Positions 36,289 through 45,282 of a stretch of DNA of 64,000 nucleotides are shown piece by piece (position 1 is the stretch's first letter; every line of letters starts with the position of its first letter). Source of the stretch: Rhizosphaericola mali (GTDB lineage Bacteria > Bacteroidota > Bacteroidia > Chitinophagales > Chitinophagaceae); contig NZ_CP044016.1 in NCBI RefSeq assembly GCF_004337365.2, positions 4,383,507 to 4,447,506 on the forward strand. Reading direction: 5' to 3'. Position numbers and translations under genes: made by a program. The notes below the pieces were generated by a model. The model was not told where the DNA came from and did not search any database. It saw nothing but the letters and a program-made list of their open reading frames with translations.

Positions 36289-37488
36289 ATGATTTCAGAG
36301 ATTAGAGCCGATTTTAATAGACATTTCGACGAGAAAAATTATGAAAAAATGATTGAAGATATTCAAGCCGAATATCCCAATCAATTAGAATTTAGAATAG
36401 CAGAAACACCTGTTTTTTTAGATAAATCGTTGAAAAATAAATTAGAAGAAGCCGCTTATGAAATTGTAGGACAGTTAGAGAATCCAGCAATTGTTGATAA
36501 ACTCAAACAAGCCATTCCAAAAGAACACTTCGTTCCTGGAAAAATGACAGATTGTGAAATGTTTAGTTTGGATTTTGGAATATGTGAAGGAGAGCATGGT
36601 GAATTAATTCCGCAATTAATTGAATTGCAAGGTTTTCCAACGCTATTTTATTTCCAATATCTAGAAGCAAATGCTTATCGAAAAGCATTTAATATTGAGG
36701 AGAGTTGGACGAATTATTTCAATGATTTTTCTGATGCTCAATATTTGAAAATGTTGTCTGATCTCATTTTGCATGGATATTCAAAAGAGGAAGTTATTTT
36801 ATTAGATATAGAGCCAGAAACACAGAAGACCCGGATTGATTTTGCAGTAATGCAACAGCATATTGGCGTTTTTTCTAAAAGTATATCAGAGCTTTATGAA
36901 GAAAATGGAAATGTCTATTATTTAAATGATGACGGTTCGAAACAATATGTGAAACGTATATTTAATCGAATGATTTTTGATGATTTTGATGCGAATAAGT
37001 CAAAACTATCCAGATATTTAGATATAACGCAACCATTAAATGTGGAATGGTTGCCACATCCGAATTGGTTTTATGAATGGAGCAAATATTGTCTGCCATT
37101 TTTACAAAGTAAATATGCGCCACAAACCAATTTTTTGAATGCGTTGAAAGAGATTCCTACAGATTTGGAAAATTATGTTTTGAAACCTTTGTTTTCCTTT
37201 GCAGGGCAAGGAGTCATTATCGATGTGAGTAAAGAGGATATTGAAAAAATTGCAACACCGGAACATTGGATTTTACAAAAGAAAGCGAAATATGCACCTA
37301 TAATTAAGACACAAGATCAAGATGCTATGTTTGAAATTCGGCTGATGTTTTTCCGCATTCCAGGACAAGATAAGCCTGTATTAATAAACAATCTTGTTAG
37401 AATAAGTAAAGGGAAGATGGTCGGGGTTCGTTATAATATGGATAAAACTTGGGTAGGGTCAAGTATTGCCTTTTTTCAAAAAGATTAG
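36289..37488 (+). CDS. Divergent ATP-grasp-like protein, last gene of the amidoligase cluster
   Basis: This 399-residue cytosolic protein belongs to a family I cannot name. The N-terminal two thirds have no recognised motif but include a FGICEGEHGELIPQLIELQG segment. The C-terminal third reads as an ATP-grasp core: YVLKPLFSFAGQGVII with Lys299 and a glycine loop, then WILQKKAKY (hinge, 327-335), EIRLMFF, and NNLVRISKG as a metal-binding strand. This order is like circularly permuted ATP-grasp enzymes (glutathionylspermidine synthetase type), which is inference. It starts 8 bases after the amidotransferase and its stop overlaps that of mutY by 3-4 bases. Confidence 0.75.
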   Translation: MISEIRADFNRHFDEKNYEKMIEDIQAEYPNQLEFRIAETPVFLDKSLKNKLEEAAYEIVGQLENPAIVDKLKQAIPKEHFVPGKMTDCEMFSLDFGICEGEHGELIPQLIELQGFPTLFYFQYLEANAYRKAFNIEESWTNYFNDFSDAQYLKMLSDLILHGYSKEEVILLDIEPETQKTRIDFAVMQQHIGVFSKSISELYEENGNVYYLNDDGSKQYVKRIFNRMIFDDFDANKSKLSRYLDITQPLNVEWLPHPNWFYEWSKYCLPFLQSKYAPQTNFLNALKEIPTDLENYVLKPLFSFAGQGVIIDVSKEDIEKIATPEHWILQKKAKYAPIIKTQDQDAMFEIRLMFFRIPGQDKPVLINNLVRISKGKMVGVRYNMDKTWVGSSIAFFQKD

Positions 37489-38531
37489 AAGTTTTGCTCT
37501 ATAAATTCTTTGCACAATTTTGGGAAACCAAAATGTGTAAGGTTCTTTATATTTAGCCAATTAGCTTTGGGTAGTTGTACGGGCATTCGATCGAGAGATA
37601 TTTGAATAAACTGTGCAAATATCTTTTGATGTGTTAATTGTTGAGATAAAACAGGAGATATTTCCAATTCCTTCGGATGTTGTTTAAATTGATTTTCAAG
37701 CCATTCGTTAACGCTTTTATTTTCCCAATTAGGTTTTCCTTCCGATTCTACAAGAAAGAATTCATATAGATTTTCCCAAATATCTTTTGCGCGGCGTTGT
37801 TGGATGAAAATCTGATCATTTACTCTAAAAACAAACCATGTAAAATATCGAGTTTTCTTTTTGAGTATTTTTTCTTTAATCGGTAATTTATTTATTAATC
37901 CTAATGCAAGGGCCGTACAGTCTTTGGATAAAATACATTGATTGCATTTTGGAATAGCGGGCAAACAAATTGTTGCACCGAAATCCATAATTGCTTGATT
38001 ATAAACACCAGGTTTCTTTTTATCCAAATTGTCTTGCGCTAGTTTGGCAAATATTTTCTCTCCTTCAGGACTATCGGAAGGCGTTTCAATTCCGAAATAG
38101 CGTGACAATACACGATACACATTTCCATCTAACACGGCATAAGGCAGTTGAAATGCAAAAGAGGCAATCGCAGCAGCGGTATAAGGGCCAATTCCTTTTA
38201 ACTCAATAATTTGTTCATAATTTTTGGGAAATATTCCATCATAATTTTCAACAATATATCTTGCGGTAAACAAAAGATTGCGGCAACGATTATAATAACC
38301 CAAGCCTTCCCATAATTTGAATACAAATTGGTCTTCCGCATTTGCAAGATCAAATATGGTAGGAAAGTTTTGAATAAATTTTTCGTAATAAGGAAGTCCC
38401 TGAGCTACACGGGTTTGTTGTAATATAATCTCACTCAACCATATTTTGTAGGGATCTTTCGCACCCTTCCAAGGCATGGAGCGATTGTTTTCTGATGAGT
38501 TCCAGCTTATAATTGAGGTAGTAAATGACAA
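37485..38531 (-). CDS. mutY: A/G-specific adenine DNA glycosylase
   Basis: The 348-residue base-excision repair enzyme removes adenine opposite 8-oxoguanine. Catalytic residues are Glu34 in WLSEIILQQTRV and Asp135 in VLDGNVYRVLSR. The helix-hairpin-helix is LKGIGPYTAAAI. The [4Fe-4S] cluster is Cys189-x6-Cys196-x2-Cys199-x5-Cys205, a perfect MutY/EndoIII spacing. The C-terminal part is the NUDIX-like 8-oxoG recognition domain. The start is TTG, with no in-frame ATG before an upstream stop and a strong ribosome-binding site AGAAAGGAG 6 bases upstream. It lies 18 bases after the STAS gene, so the two are co-transcribed. Confidence 0.96.
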   Translation of the reverse strand: MSFTTSIISWNSSENNRSMPWKGAKDPYKIWLSEIILQQTRVAQGLPYYEKFIQNFPTIFDLANAEDQFVFKLWEGLGYYNRCRNLLFTARYIVENYDGIFPKNYEQIIELKGIGPYTAAAIASFAFQLPYAVLDGNVYRVLSRYFGIETPSDSPEGEKIFAKLAQDNLDKKKPGVYNQAIMDFGATICLPAIPKCNQCILSKDCTALALGLINKLPIKEKILKKKTRYFTWFVFRVNDQIFIQQRRAKDIWENLYEFFLVESEGKPNWENKSVNEWLENQFKQHPKELEISPVLSQQLTHQKIFAQFIQISLDRMPVQLPKANWLNIKNLTHFGFPKLCKEFIEQNF

Positions 38532-38537
38532 TGAATG

Positions 38538-38546
38538 CTCCTTTCT
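38538..38546 (-). promoter_or_regulatory. Strong Shine-Dalgarno before the TTG start of mutY
   Basis: On the minus strand, AGAAAGGAG lies 6 bases before the TTG. It is the same motif as before the other well-supported TTG start at 35459. Confidence 0.65.
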
Positions 38547-38549
38547 ATT

Positions 38550-38927
38550 CTAATCTTCTTTCAATAAATCTCTTTCAATTTCTTCCATCTGCACGATATC
38601 CCAAGCTTCACTTTCTGTTGGAGTAATATTTAACATTTCAGAAATATCTAATGCTTCCAATTTTAGTCTAACTTCAGATTGAATTTCACAGAAGACAAGC
38701 GATGCATTATTTTCTAGGAAAAGGACATAAAGTTGTTGTAATTTAAATGCTGCATTTTCGGATATGGTTTGTATAGTATTGCATTTGATAATTACATTTT
38801 TTACTGTACCTTTCAATAGATTTGACGCAACAGCTATTAGCTCATCTGCCGTATTGTCAGATAAATCGGCGAAATTTGATGTTATAACATTAAATTTTTC
38901 CTTGGTATCAAATTTGAAATCACTCAT
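38550..38927 (-). CDS. STAS-domain protein (anti-sigma-factor antagonist-like)
   Basis: The 125-residue protein is a single STAS domain. An N-terminal beta strand (FNVITSNFADLSD), the central VKNVIIKCNTIQTISENAAFKLQQLYVLFLENNASLVFC segment with the usual serine position, and a final helix fit the anti-sigma antagonist fold. I chose the ATG at 38927 over a TTG five codons upstream. No anti-sigma kinase or phosphatase gene is near. The pairing with mutY (18-base gap) is the only context, so its signalling partner is unknown. Confidence 0.8.
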   Translation of the reverse strand: MSDFKFDTKEKFNVITSNFADLSDNTADELIAVASNLLKGTVKNVIIKCNTIQTISENAAFKLQQLYVLFLENNASLVFCEIQSEVRLKLEALDISEMLNITPTESEAWDIVQMEEIERDLLKED

Positions 38928-38988
38928 TAGTTCTTTTTTCAAGATGCAAATAAAGATATTATTTATTTGAAAATAAAAATGTACTTTT

Positions 38989-38996
38989 CAAATGTA
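38989..38996 (-). promoter_or_regulatory. Predicted -7 element of the STAS-mutY operon
   Basis: The minus-strand sequence TACATTTG is an exact TAnnTTTG match, 61 bases before the ATG. The -33 box is not clear. Confidence 0.35.
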
Positions 38997-39054
38997 GGTC
39001 TTATATTTAGCTTGATTAAGGAATTAATTTATTGTTAATCGCAATTTGAATATT

Positions 39055-41592
39055 ATGGACAACAATTTTTCAGCACAGGTAAAAGATATTATTACATATA
39101 GTAGGGAAGAAGCACTACGACTTGGTAATGATTTCATTGGAACGGAGCATTTGTTGCTAGGACTCATTAGGGAAGGGGATAATACCGCGATTAAAATTTT
39201 GAAACAACTCAATGTTGACTTATTTGAACTACGCAAAGAAGTTGAATTGGCTGTTAAAGATAAAACCGGAAAAAATATTGCACAAATCAATAGTCTACCT
39301 CTAACCAAACAAGCAGAAAAGGTAATAAGAGTAACCGTTTTGGAAGCGAAGGCTTTAAAAAGTCAACAAGTAGAGACGGAGCATTTGATGCTTTCTATTT
39401 TAAAAAATAAGGAGAATGCCGCTACGCAAATTTTAAATCAATTTGAAGTAGATTACGATATATTCAGAAATGATATAGGCGTAATGCGAAGTGATCCTAA
39501 GAGTGAATTTGCGGAGGAAAATGAAGAAGAATTTGATGAAGAAAAAAGATCATTTTCTTCTCAGTCTAGAGGTACAAGTTCTAGACAATCTACTGTAAAA
39601 AGTAAAACTCCAGTTTTGGATAATTTCGGAAGAGATATTACCAAAATGGCGGAAAGTGGTTCTTTGGATCCAATTGTAGGTAGAGAAAAAGAAATTGAAC
39701 GAGTTTCCCAAATTCTTTCTAGAAGAAAAAAGAATAATCCTATTCTAATCGGTGAACCCGGTGTAGGTAAGACTGCTATCGTAGAAGGTCTTGCATTACG
39801 TATTGTTCAACGAAAAGTGAGCAGAGTACTTTTTGATAAAAGAGTTATTTCTTTAGACTTGGCGGCGTTGGTTGCCGGTACGAAATACCGTGGTCAATTT
39901 GAAGAAAGAATGAAAGCTATTATGAATGAATTGGAAAAAAATCGCGATGTGATTTTGTTTATCGATGAAATTCATACCATTGTAGGTGCAGGCGGAGCTA
40001 GCGGATCTTTGGATGCAAGTAATATTTTTAAACCATCATTGGCAAGAGGAGATTTGCAATGTATTGGAGCTTCTACCTTGGATGAATATAGAATGTACAT
40101 TGAGAAAGATGGAGCTCTAGATCGTCGATTCCAAAAAGTGATAGTAGAGCCACCTTCCGTAGATGAAGCTATCCAAATATTAACAAATATTAAATCTAAA
40201 TATGAAGATTATCACAATGTAAGTTATAGCGATGAAGCTATCGATGCGTGTGTTAAGTTAAGTGATCGTTATATGACAGATCGTTTGTTACCTGATAAAG
40301 CGATCGATGTTTTGGATGAAGTAGGAGCTCGTGTTCACCTAAAAAATATCAACGTTCCACAAAATATCATCGACCTAGAAAAAAAGATTGAAGATATTAA
40401 ATTGGAAAAAAACAAGGTAGTTAAAAGCCAACGTTTTGAAGAGGCGGCAGCATTACGTGATACAGAGAAAAAATTAGGTGAAGAGTTAGAGAGTGCCAAA
40501 ATCGCTTGGGAAGAAGAAAGTAAAAACAAAAGATATCCAATCGAAGAAGAGGATATTGCTGAAGTTATTAGCATGATGACGGGTATTCCTGTAAAAAGAA
40601 TGGTGCAGGAAGAGACGATCAAATTGCGCAATATGGCGCACGATATGCGTGATGCTGTTATAGGACAAGACGAAGCAATATCCAAAGTCGTGAAAGCGAT
40701 ACAGAGAAATAGAGTGGGTTTGAAAGATCCTAAAAAGCCAATTGGAACCTTTATTTTCTTGGGACCTACAGGTGTCGGTAAGACGGAATTAGCACGATCT
40801 TTAGCAAGATATATGTTTGATTCTGATGACGCTTTGATTCGAATTGATATGAGTGAATATATGGAAAAATTCACTGTAAGTAGATTGATTGGAGCGCCTC
40901 CAGGATACGTAGGGTATGAAGAAGGTGGTCAATTAACCGAAAAAGTAAGAAGAAAACCATATAGTGTCATTCTTTTAGATGAGATTGAAAAAGCCCATCC
41001 AGATATCTACAATATTTTATTACAAGTATTAGATGATGGTATGTTGACTGATGGATTGGGAAGAAAAGTAGATTTTAAAAATACTTTGATTATCATGACA
41101 TCTAACATCGGAGTACGTCAATTGAAAGAATTTGGTGATGGTGTTGGATTTGCGACTAATGCAAGAGTTCAGAATGAAGAAGAAAATCACAAAGCAGTTA
41201 TCGAAAAAGCTTTGAAAAGAACATTCTCTCCTGAATTTTTGAATAGAATTGATGATGTAATCATATTCAATTCTTTGACCAAGAATGATATATTCAACAT
41301 TATTGACATCATTATGAAAAACGTTTATAAACGTTTAAATGCATTGGGATATAGTCTTGAAATATCTGAAGATGTGAAAAGTTTTATTGCAGATAAAGGA
41401 TATGATTCTCAATTTGGAGCAAGACCTCTTCATAGAGCTATTCAAAAATATTTGGAAGATCCATTGGCAGAGGAAATTCTTAATCTAAATGTAAAGTCTG
41501 GAGATGTTTTGTTGGCTAAATTGGATAAAGAGAATAGTAAAGTCTTTTTTGAAATTGGCAAAAAGAAAATAGAAGAAGCGAAAATTGATTAA
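39055..41592 (+). CDS. clpC: ATP-dependent Clp protease ATPase subunit ClpC
   Basis: The 845-residue AAA+ unfoldase has two Clp N-domain repeats (about 1-140) and a first AAA module with Walker A GEPGVGKT (233-240). A UVR-like coiled segment (about 410-445, rich in Lys and Glu) distinguishes ClpC from ClpB. The second AAA module has Walker A GPTGVGKT (570-577), an [25 protein letters not shown] segment, and the D2 small domain. It feeds proteins to ClpP in the cytosol. The ATG at 39055 gives MDNNFSAQ, a normal ClpC start; a TTG three codons upstream is less likely. It ends at a strong terminator and appears monocistronic. Confidence 0.96.
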   Translation: MDNNFSAQVKDIITYSREEALRLGNDFIGTEHLLLGLIREGDNTAIKILKQLNVDLFELRKEVELAVKDKTGKNIAQINSLPLTKQAEKVIRVTVLEAKALKSQQVETEHLMLSILKNKENAATQILNQFEVDYDIFRNDIGVMRSDPKSEFAEENEEEFDEEKRSFSSQSRGTSSRQSTVKSKTPVLDNFGRDITKMAESGSLDPIVGREKEIERVSQILSRRKKNNPILIGEPGVGKTAIVEGLALRIVQRKVSRVLFDKRVISLDLAALVAGTKYRGQFEERMKAIMNELEKNRDVILFIDEIHTIVGAGGASGSLDASNIFKPSLARGDLQCIGASTLDEYRMYIEKDGALDRRFQKVIVEPPSVDEAIQILTNIKSKYEDYHNVSYSDEAIDACVKLSDRYMTDRLLPDKAIDVLDEVGARVHLKNINVPQNIIDLEKKIEDIKLEKNKVVKSQRFEEAAALRDTEKKLGEELESAKIAWEEESKNKRYPIEEEDIAEVISMMTGIPVKRMVQEETIKLRNMAHDMRDAVIGQDEAISKVVKAIQRNRVGLKDPKKPIGTFIFLGPTGVGKTELARSLARYMFDSDDALIRIDMSEYMEKFTVSRLIGAPPGYVGYEEGGQLTEKVRRKPYSVILLDEIEKAHPDIYNILLQVLDDGMLTDGLGRKVDFKNTLIIMTSNIGVRQLKEFGDGVGFATNARVQNEEENHKAVIEKALKRTFSPEFLNRIDDVIIFNSLTKNDIFNIIDIIMKNVYKRLNALGYSLEISEDVKSFIADKGYDSQFGARPLHRAIQKYLEDPLAEEILNLNVKSGDVLLAKLDKENSKVFFEIGKKKIEEAKID

Positions 41593-41614
41593 AAAATTAT
41601 TCGCAGGAAAGATA

Positions 41615-41657
41615 AAGAGTGGCAAATAAATATTATTTTGCCACTCTTATTTTTTTA
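41615..41657 (+). terminator. Intrinsic terminator after clpC
   Basis: A perfect 12-bp stem AAGAGTGGCAAA/TTTGCCACTCTT (41615-41626 and 41637-41648) with a 10-base loop is followed by a T tract up to about 41657. Confidence 0.88.
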
Positions 41658-41778
41658 TTATATGAAGTAATGAATACAATAATGAAAAAATGTGGACGTT
41701 TTATTTTGCATAAAGTGTGAAAATTTATACAATCGTATACATTTGTGCTATATTTTTATATTGTGAAATAATTTAAGG

Positions 41779-41786
41779 TATTTTTG
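41779..41786 (+). promoter_or_regulatory. Predicted -7 element of the gldKLMN operon
   Basis: TATTTTTG is an exact TAnnTTTG match, 25 bases before the gldK ATG. A TTG occurs 15 bases upstream (41761-41763), slightly short for a -33 box. Confidence 0.45.
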
Positions 41787-41811
41787 TTTCCGTATAGTTT
41801 TATTTATAAAT

Positions 41812-43104
41812 ATGAATATTAATTTGAAAAAGCATCTCATTTATCCTGCATTGGCTTTTATGGCATTGGCTGTGTTGGCTAGTTGTGGTAAGAAAAAGTC
41901 AAAGGGGTTGGCAAATGATGATGGACAACTGCACGGTATTAATTATTCCTCCTACGGTAGTATGGGACGACCAAAGGGTATGGTTTATGTACCATCAGGA
42001 ACTTTTCATATGGGACCTAGTGATGAAGATATGAACAGAAATTACAGTTCACGAAATCATCAAGTAAATGTGAGTGGTTTTTGGATGGATGCCATGGAAA
42101 TAACGAATAGCCAATACCATCAATTCGTTAATTGGGTAAGAGATTCTTTGGCAGCAGTTGAATTAGGATATATTCTTCCAGGGGCTGCAGATGGAGATAC
42201 TGCAGTTGATTGGGTTAAAGCTCAATCTATAAATTATGGCGATCGTACCATTGTCGAGCAATTAAACAAATTGGTTTTGGCGCCAGATTACAGATTGTAT
42301 AATAAAGCAGAGATTGATCCAGATAAATTAGTCTATAGTATTCAAGGATTTAATTTGGAAAAAGCTGCGGCCAATCGTAATCACCCGAGAAAAGAATTTT
42401 TATACAGATATGACCAAAAAATATACCCGGATACATTGGTTTGGATGAGAGATTTTTCTTATTCTTACAATGAACCTATGACGAAAAGATATTTTTCAAG
42501 TCCAATGTATGCTAAATATCCAGTCGTTGGGGTTAATTGGAAACAAGCTGTAGCGTTTTGTAGTTGGAGAACACATTATCTTGATAGCTATTTAGATCGC
42601 AAACATTTATTGAAGGAAAGTGAATATAGATTGCCGTCTGAAGCAGAATGGGAGTTTGCCGCACGTGGAGGTCGTAGCCAATCTATCTATCCTTGGGGTA
42701 ATTATTATGTAAGAAATAAGAATGGTTGCTTAATGGCTAATTTTAAGCCTGGACGTGGCAATTATTCTGAAGATGGAGGTATGTATACCGTAAGAGCAGA
42801 TAGTTATTGGCCAAATGATTATGGCCTTTATAATATGTCTGGTAATGTAGCTGAGTGGACCCAAAGTTATTATTATGAAGGATCAGATAATTTTCAAAAT
42901 GATTTGAATCCTGATATAAGATGGGAGGCATTGGACTCTGATTCTCCAAGAATGAAAAGAAAAGTAGTAAGAGGGGGTAGTTGGAAAGACGTTGCATATT
43001 ATTTACAAACTAGCACACGTACATTTGAATATCAAGATACGGCTAGATCTTATATTGGATTTAGATGTGTAATTGATTTACCGGCTTCAATGGCAAAACG
43101 TTAA
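41812..43104 (+). CDS. gldK: Gliding motility / type IX secretion lipoprotein GldK
   Basis: This 430-residue lipoprotein has lipobox LAS-Cys25 in the N-terminus. The body is a formylglycine-generating-enzyme/sulfatase-modifying fold (PKGMVYVPSGTFHMGPSD, then WPNDYGLYNMSGNVAEWTQSYY and KVVRGGSWKD, with FRCVIDL at the end), the domain that PorK/GldK proteins use structurally rather than enzymatically. GldK with GldN forms the periplasmic ring of the type IX secretion system under the outer membrane. It is the first of four tightly spaced genes gldKLMN, the classic order. Length and motifs match the family. Confidence 0.96.
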   Translation: MNINLKKHLIYPALAFMALAVLASCGKKKSKGLANDDGQLHGINYSSYGSMGRPKGMVYVPSGTFHMGPSDEDMNRNYSSRNHQVNVSGFWMDAMEITNSQYHQFVNWVRDSLAAVELGYILPGAADGDTAVDWVKAQSINYGDRTIVEQLNKLVLAPDYRLYNKAEIDPDKLVYSIQGFNLEKAAANRNHPRKEFLYRYDQKIYPDTLVWMRDFSYSYNEPMTKRYFSSPMYAKYPVVGVNWKQAVAFCSWRTHYLDSYLDRKHLLKESEYRLPSEAEWEFAARGGRSQSIYPWGNYYVRNKNGCLMANFKPGRGNYSEDGGMYTVRADSYWPNDYGLYNMSGNVAEWTQSYYYEGSDNFQNDLNPDIRWEALDSDSPRMKRKVVRGGSWKDVAYYLQTSTRTFEYQDTARSYIGFRCVIDLPASMAKR

Positions 43105-43129
43105 AAATAAAAAATAAATAAAAAGAAAA

Positions 43130-43678
43130 ATGGCAACACAAAATCAAGGAAATAAAACGAGCTCAGTAGATAAAGTGATTGATATTATAGTTGCTTTTGC
43201 AGCTGTACCTGTACTAATCGGGGCATTATTCAAAATTCTTCACTGGCCAGGTGCAAATACGATGTTGATGGTTGGTTTGTTTACAGAAGCTGGTATCTTT
43301 CTAATTACAGGTTTACGTGTTTTATTATTTCCAGCAGCAGAATCTGCAGGTGCTGGTTTTGTAGGAAATGTAAATGTAGAAACAAAAGATTACGAACCTG
43401 TTTTATCAGGAATTTTAACTGAATTGAAAAATAACAAACCAGGAAGTGGATTTACATTAAATGATGCTCAATTAACTCAAAATGATGTAAACAAAATCAA
43501 AGAAGGCTTCTTACAATTAGGCAATACTGCGGATAGCATAAAAGCTTTGAATACTGCAATTTTGAATAGCTCTCAAGATGCTATCAAAACGCAAACTGAA
43601 ATGAAGACACTTGCTGAGAATTTAGGTAAAATTAATAAAGTTTACGGTGGTGTATTAAGTGCAATGAAAGCTGAATAA
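43130..43678 (+). CDS. gldL: Gliding motility / type IX secretion motor subunit GldL
   Basis: The 182-residue cytoplasmic-membrane protein has two transmembrane helices (about residues 17-37 and 45-65) joined by the GldL motif ALFKILHWPGANTML. A cytosolic C-terminal coiled-coil-prone region of about 110 residues follows. GldL with GldM forms the proton-driven motor of type IX secretion and gliding. It is somewhat shorter than the 215-residue Flavobacterium johnsoniae protein, mainly in the C-terminal part. Gap to gldK is 25 bases and to gldM 58 bases. Confidence 0.94.
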   Translation: MATQNQGNKTSSVDKVIDIIVAFAAVPVLIGALFKILHWPGANTMLMVGLFTEAGIFLITGLRVLLFPAAESAGAGFVGNVNVETKDYEPVLSGILTELKNNKPGSGFTLNDAQLTQNDVNKIKEGFLQLGNTADSIKALNTAILNSSQDAIKTQTEMKTLAENLGKINKVYGGVLSAMKAE

Positions 43679-43736
43679 TTTATCAGATTTCACAAAACAT
43701 TATTTTCAAATTAATTAATCGAAACTTTATTTAACA

Positions 43737-45263
43737 ATGGCAGCACTACCTAAAGAGCCGAGACAAAGGATGATTAACATTATGTACCTAGTGCTTACTG
43801 CACTATTGGCACTAAATGTATCTTCTGAAGTCTTAACAGCTTTTAGAACTGTCAATCAAAGCTTAGAAAATTCAAATGCCTTGATTGATGATAAGGACAA
43901 TACAATATTCAAATCATTAGCAGAAAAATTAAAAGATCCAAAAACAATTCAACTCGCTCAAGTATGGGCTCCAAAAGCTGATAAAGCAAGAGAATTGTCT
44001 GAAGGGATTATTACGTATATAAATGGCATTTCTAATCAGGTTAAGACGGCATCTGGTTTTGATCCAGCTAAAGGAGAGGAGTCATTTGACGAGTCAAATC
44101 TAGATGCTCCTACCAGAATTTTAGTGGATCAAAAGGAAGGAGATAAGTTGTATCAAAAATTGAAAGATTATCATGATGCAATGCTTGCAATTGATCCAAA
44201 AATTGCTGCGCAATTCTCTAAAACATTACCTCTTAGTTTGGCTATTCCAAAAGTTGAAGACAAGAGCAATAAAAGTTGGGCAAGTGCTTATTTTAATATG
44301 ACACCAGCAGTTGCTGCTGTTACTATTTTGACAAAATTTAAAAATGATGTGAAAAATAGTGAATCCCAAGTAGTTGAATTTTGTCATAATCAAATTGGTC
44401 AAATCCAAGTGGTTTATGATCAATTCCAGGCAATTGCAACTGCAAGTGCAAACTATTTGATGCCGGGTCAAGCTTTATCTATTTATGCGGGTGTTGGCGC
44501 ATTTAGTGCGGCAGCCAAACCTTCTATCACAATTGATGGCGCGTCTGTTCCTTTAGGCCCAGATGGTATGGCTGAATTTAAAACAACAGCAGGAGGTCCA
44601 GGTACATATACTAAGCGTGTAAATATTTCTTTTGTGAAACCTGATGGCTCTACCGCTAGTTTGGTAAAAGATATTCAATATACAGTTGGAGCTCCTTCTG
44701 GTGCATCTGTAAGTGCAGATGCGGTAAAAGTTCTTTATGTTGGTTTGAATAATCCGATCACAGTCACTGGTGGAGGTGGTAAAGGTGCTGAAGCGACCAA
44801 GGTTTCTATTGATAACGGTTCTTTGTCTAGTACTGGTAATGGACATTATGACGTAACTGTTAGCCGTGCTGGTACAGCAACAATTAATGTAACTACAGAT
44901 GGAAAAACAATTCCATTCCAATTCAGAGTGAAAAATGTTCCTGACCCAATTGCTATGGTTGGTGCAAGTAAAGGAGGCCGTATAGCTACAAATGCATTCA
45001 AAGGACAGCAAGGTGTACGTGCTGAATTGGAAAACTTTGTTTTCGAAGGTGTTAATTTCCATGTAACAGGTTATACAATCACATTTACAGGTGCGGGTTA
45101 TCCGGAGTTTAAATACCAACAAGTGAATGGTAATTCTTTTGGTCCTGCAAGATCATTGATTGAGCAAGCTAGACCAGGAAGTACAATTACCATAGATGAA
45201 ATTAGAGCTGATGGACCAGGAGGAACAAGAAGATTACCGCCAATTGCGTTCAATCTTTATTAA
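43737..45263 (+). CDS. gldM: Gliding motility / type IX secretion motor subunit GldM
   Basis: The 508-residue protein begins MAALPKEPRQRMINIMYLVLTALLALNVSSEVL, the strongly conserved GldM start, with one transmembrane helix at about 13-28 that carries the motor interface. The long periplasmic part contains a helical segment (about 30-225) and then beta-rich Ig-like domains (about 225-508) that contact the GldK/N ring. Together with GldL it converts proton motive force into movement for type IX secretion. It lies between gldL and gldN in a standard operon. Confidence 0.96.
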   Translation: MAALPKEPRQRMINIMYLVLTALLALNVSSEVLTAFRTVNQSLENSNALIDDKDNTIFKSLAEKLKDPKTIQLAQVWAPKADKARELSEGIITYINGISNQVKTASGFDPAKGEESFDESNLDAPTRILVDQKEGDKLYQKLKDYHDAMLAIDPKIAAQFSKTLPLSLAIPKVEDKSNKSWASAYFNMTPAVAAVTILTKFKNDVKNSESQVVEFCHNQIGQIQVVYDQFQAIATASANYLMPGQALSIYAGVGAFSAAAKPSITIDGASVPLGPDGMAEFKTTAGGPGTYTKRVNISFVKPDGSTASLVKDIQYTVGAPSGASVSADAVKVLYVGLNNPITVTGGGGKGAEATKVSIDNGSLSSTGNGHYDVTVSRAGTATINVTTDGKTIPFQFRVKNVPDPIAMVGASKGGRIATNAFKGQQGVRAELENFVFEGVNFHVTGYTITFTGAGYPEFKYQQVNGNSFGPARSLIEQARPGSTITIDEIRADGPGGTRRLPPIAFNLY

Positions 45264-45282
45264 TATAATTAAGTGTTTTCGA

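Noticed and set aside
40335-40874. 179-codon antisense frame inside clpC
   Set aside because: It lies wholly within a certain gene, and its Ser/Leu/Ile-rich low-complexity content is typical of an antisense shadow.
44553-45122. 189-codon antisense frame inside gldM
   Set aside because: Wholly inside gldM, with Cys/Thr-rich shadow composition and no motif.
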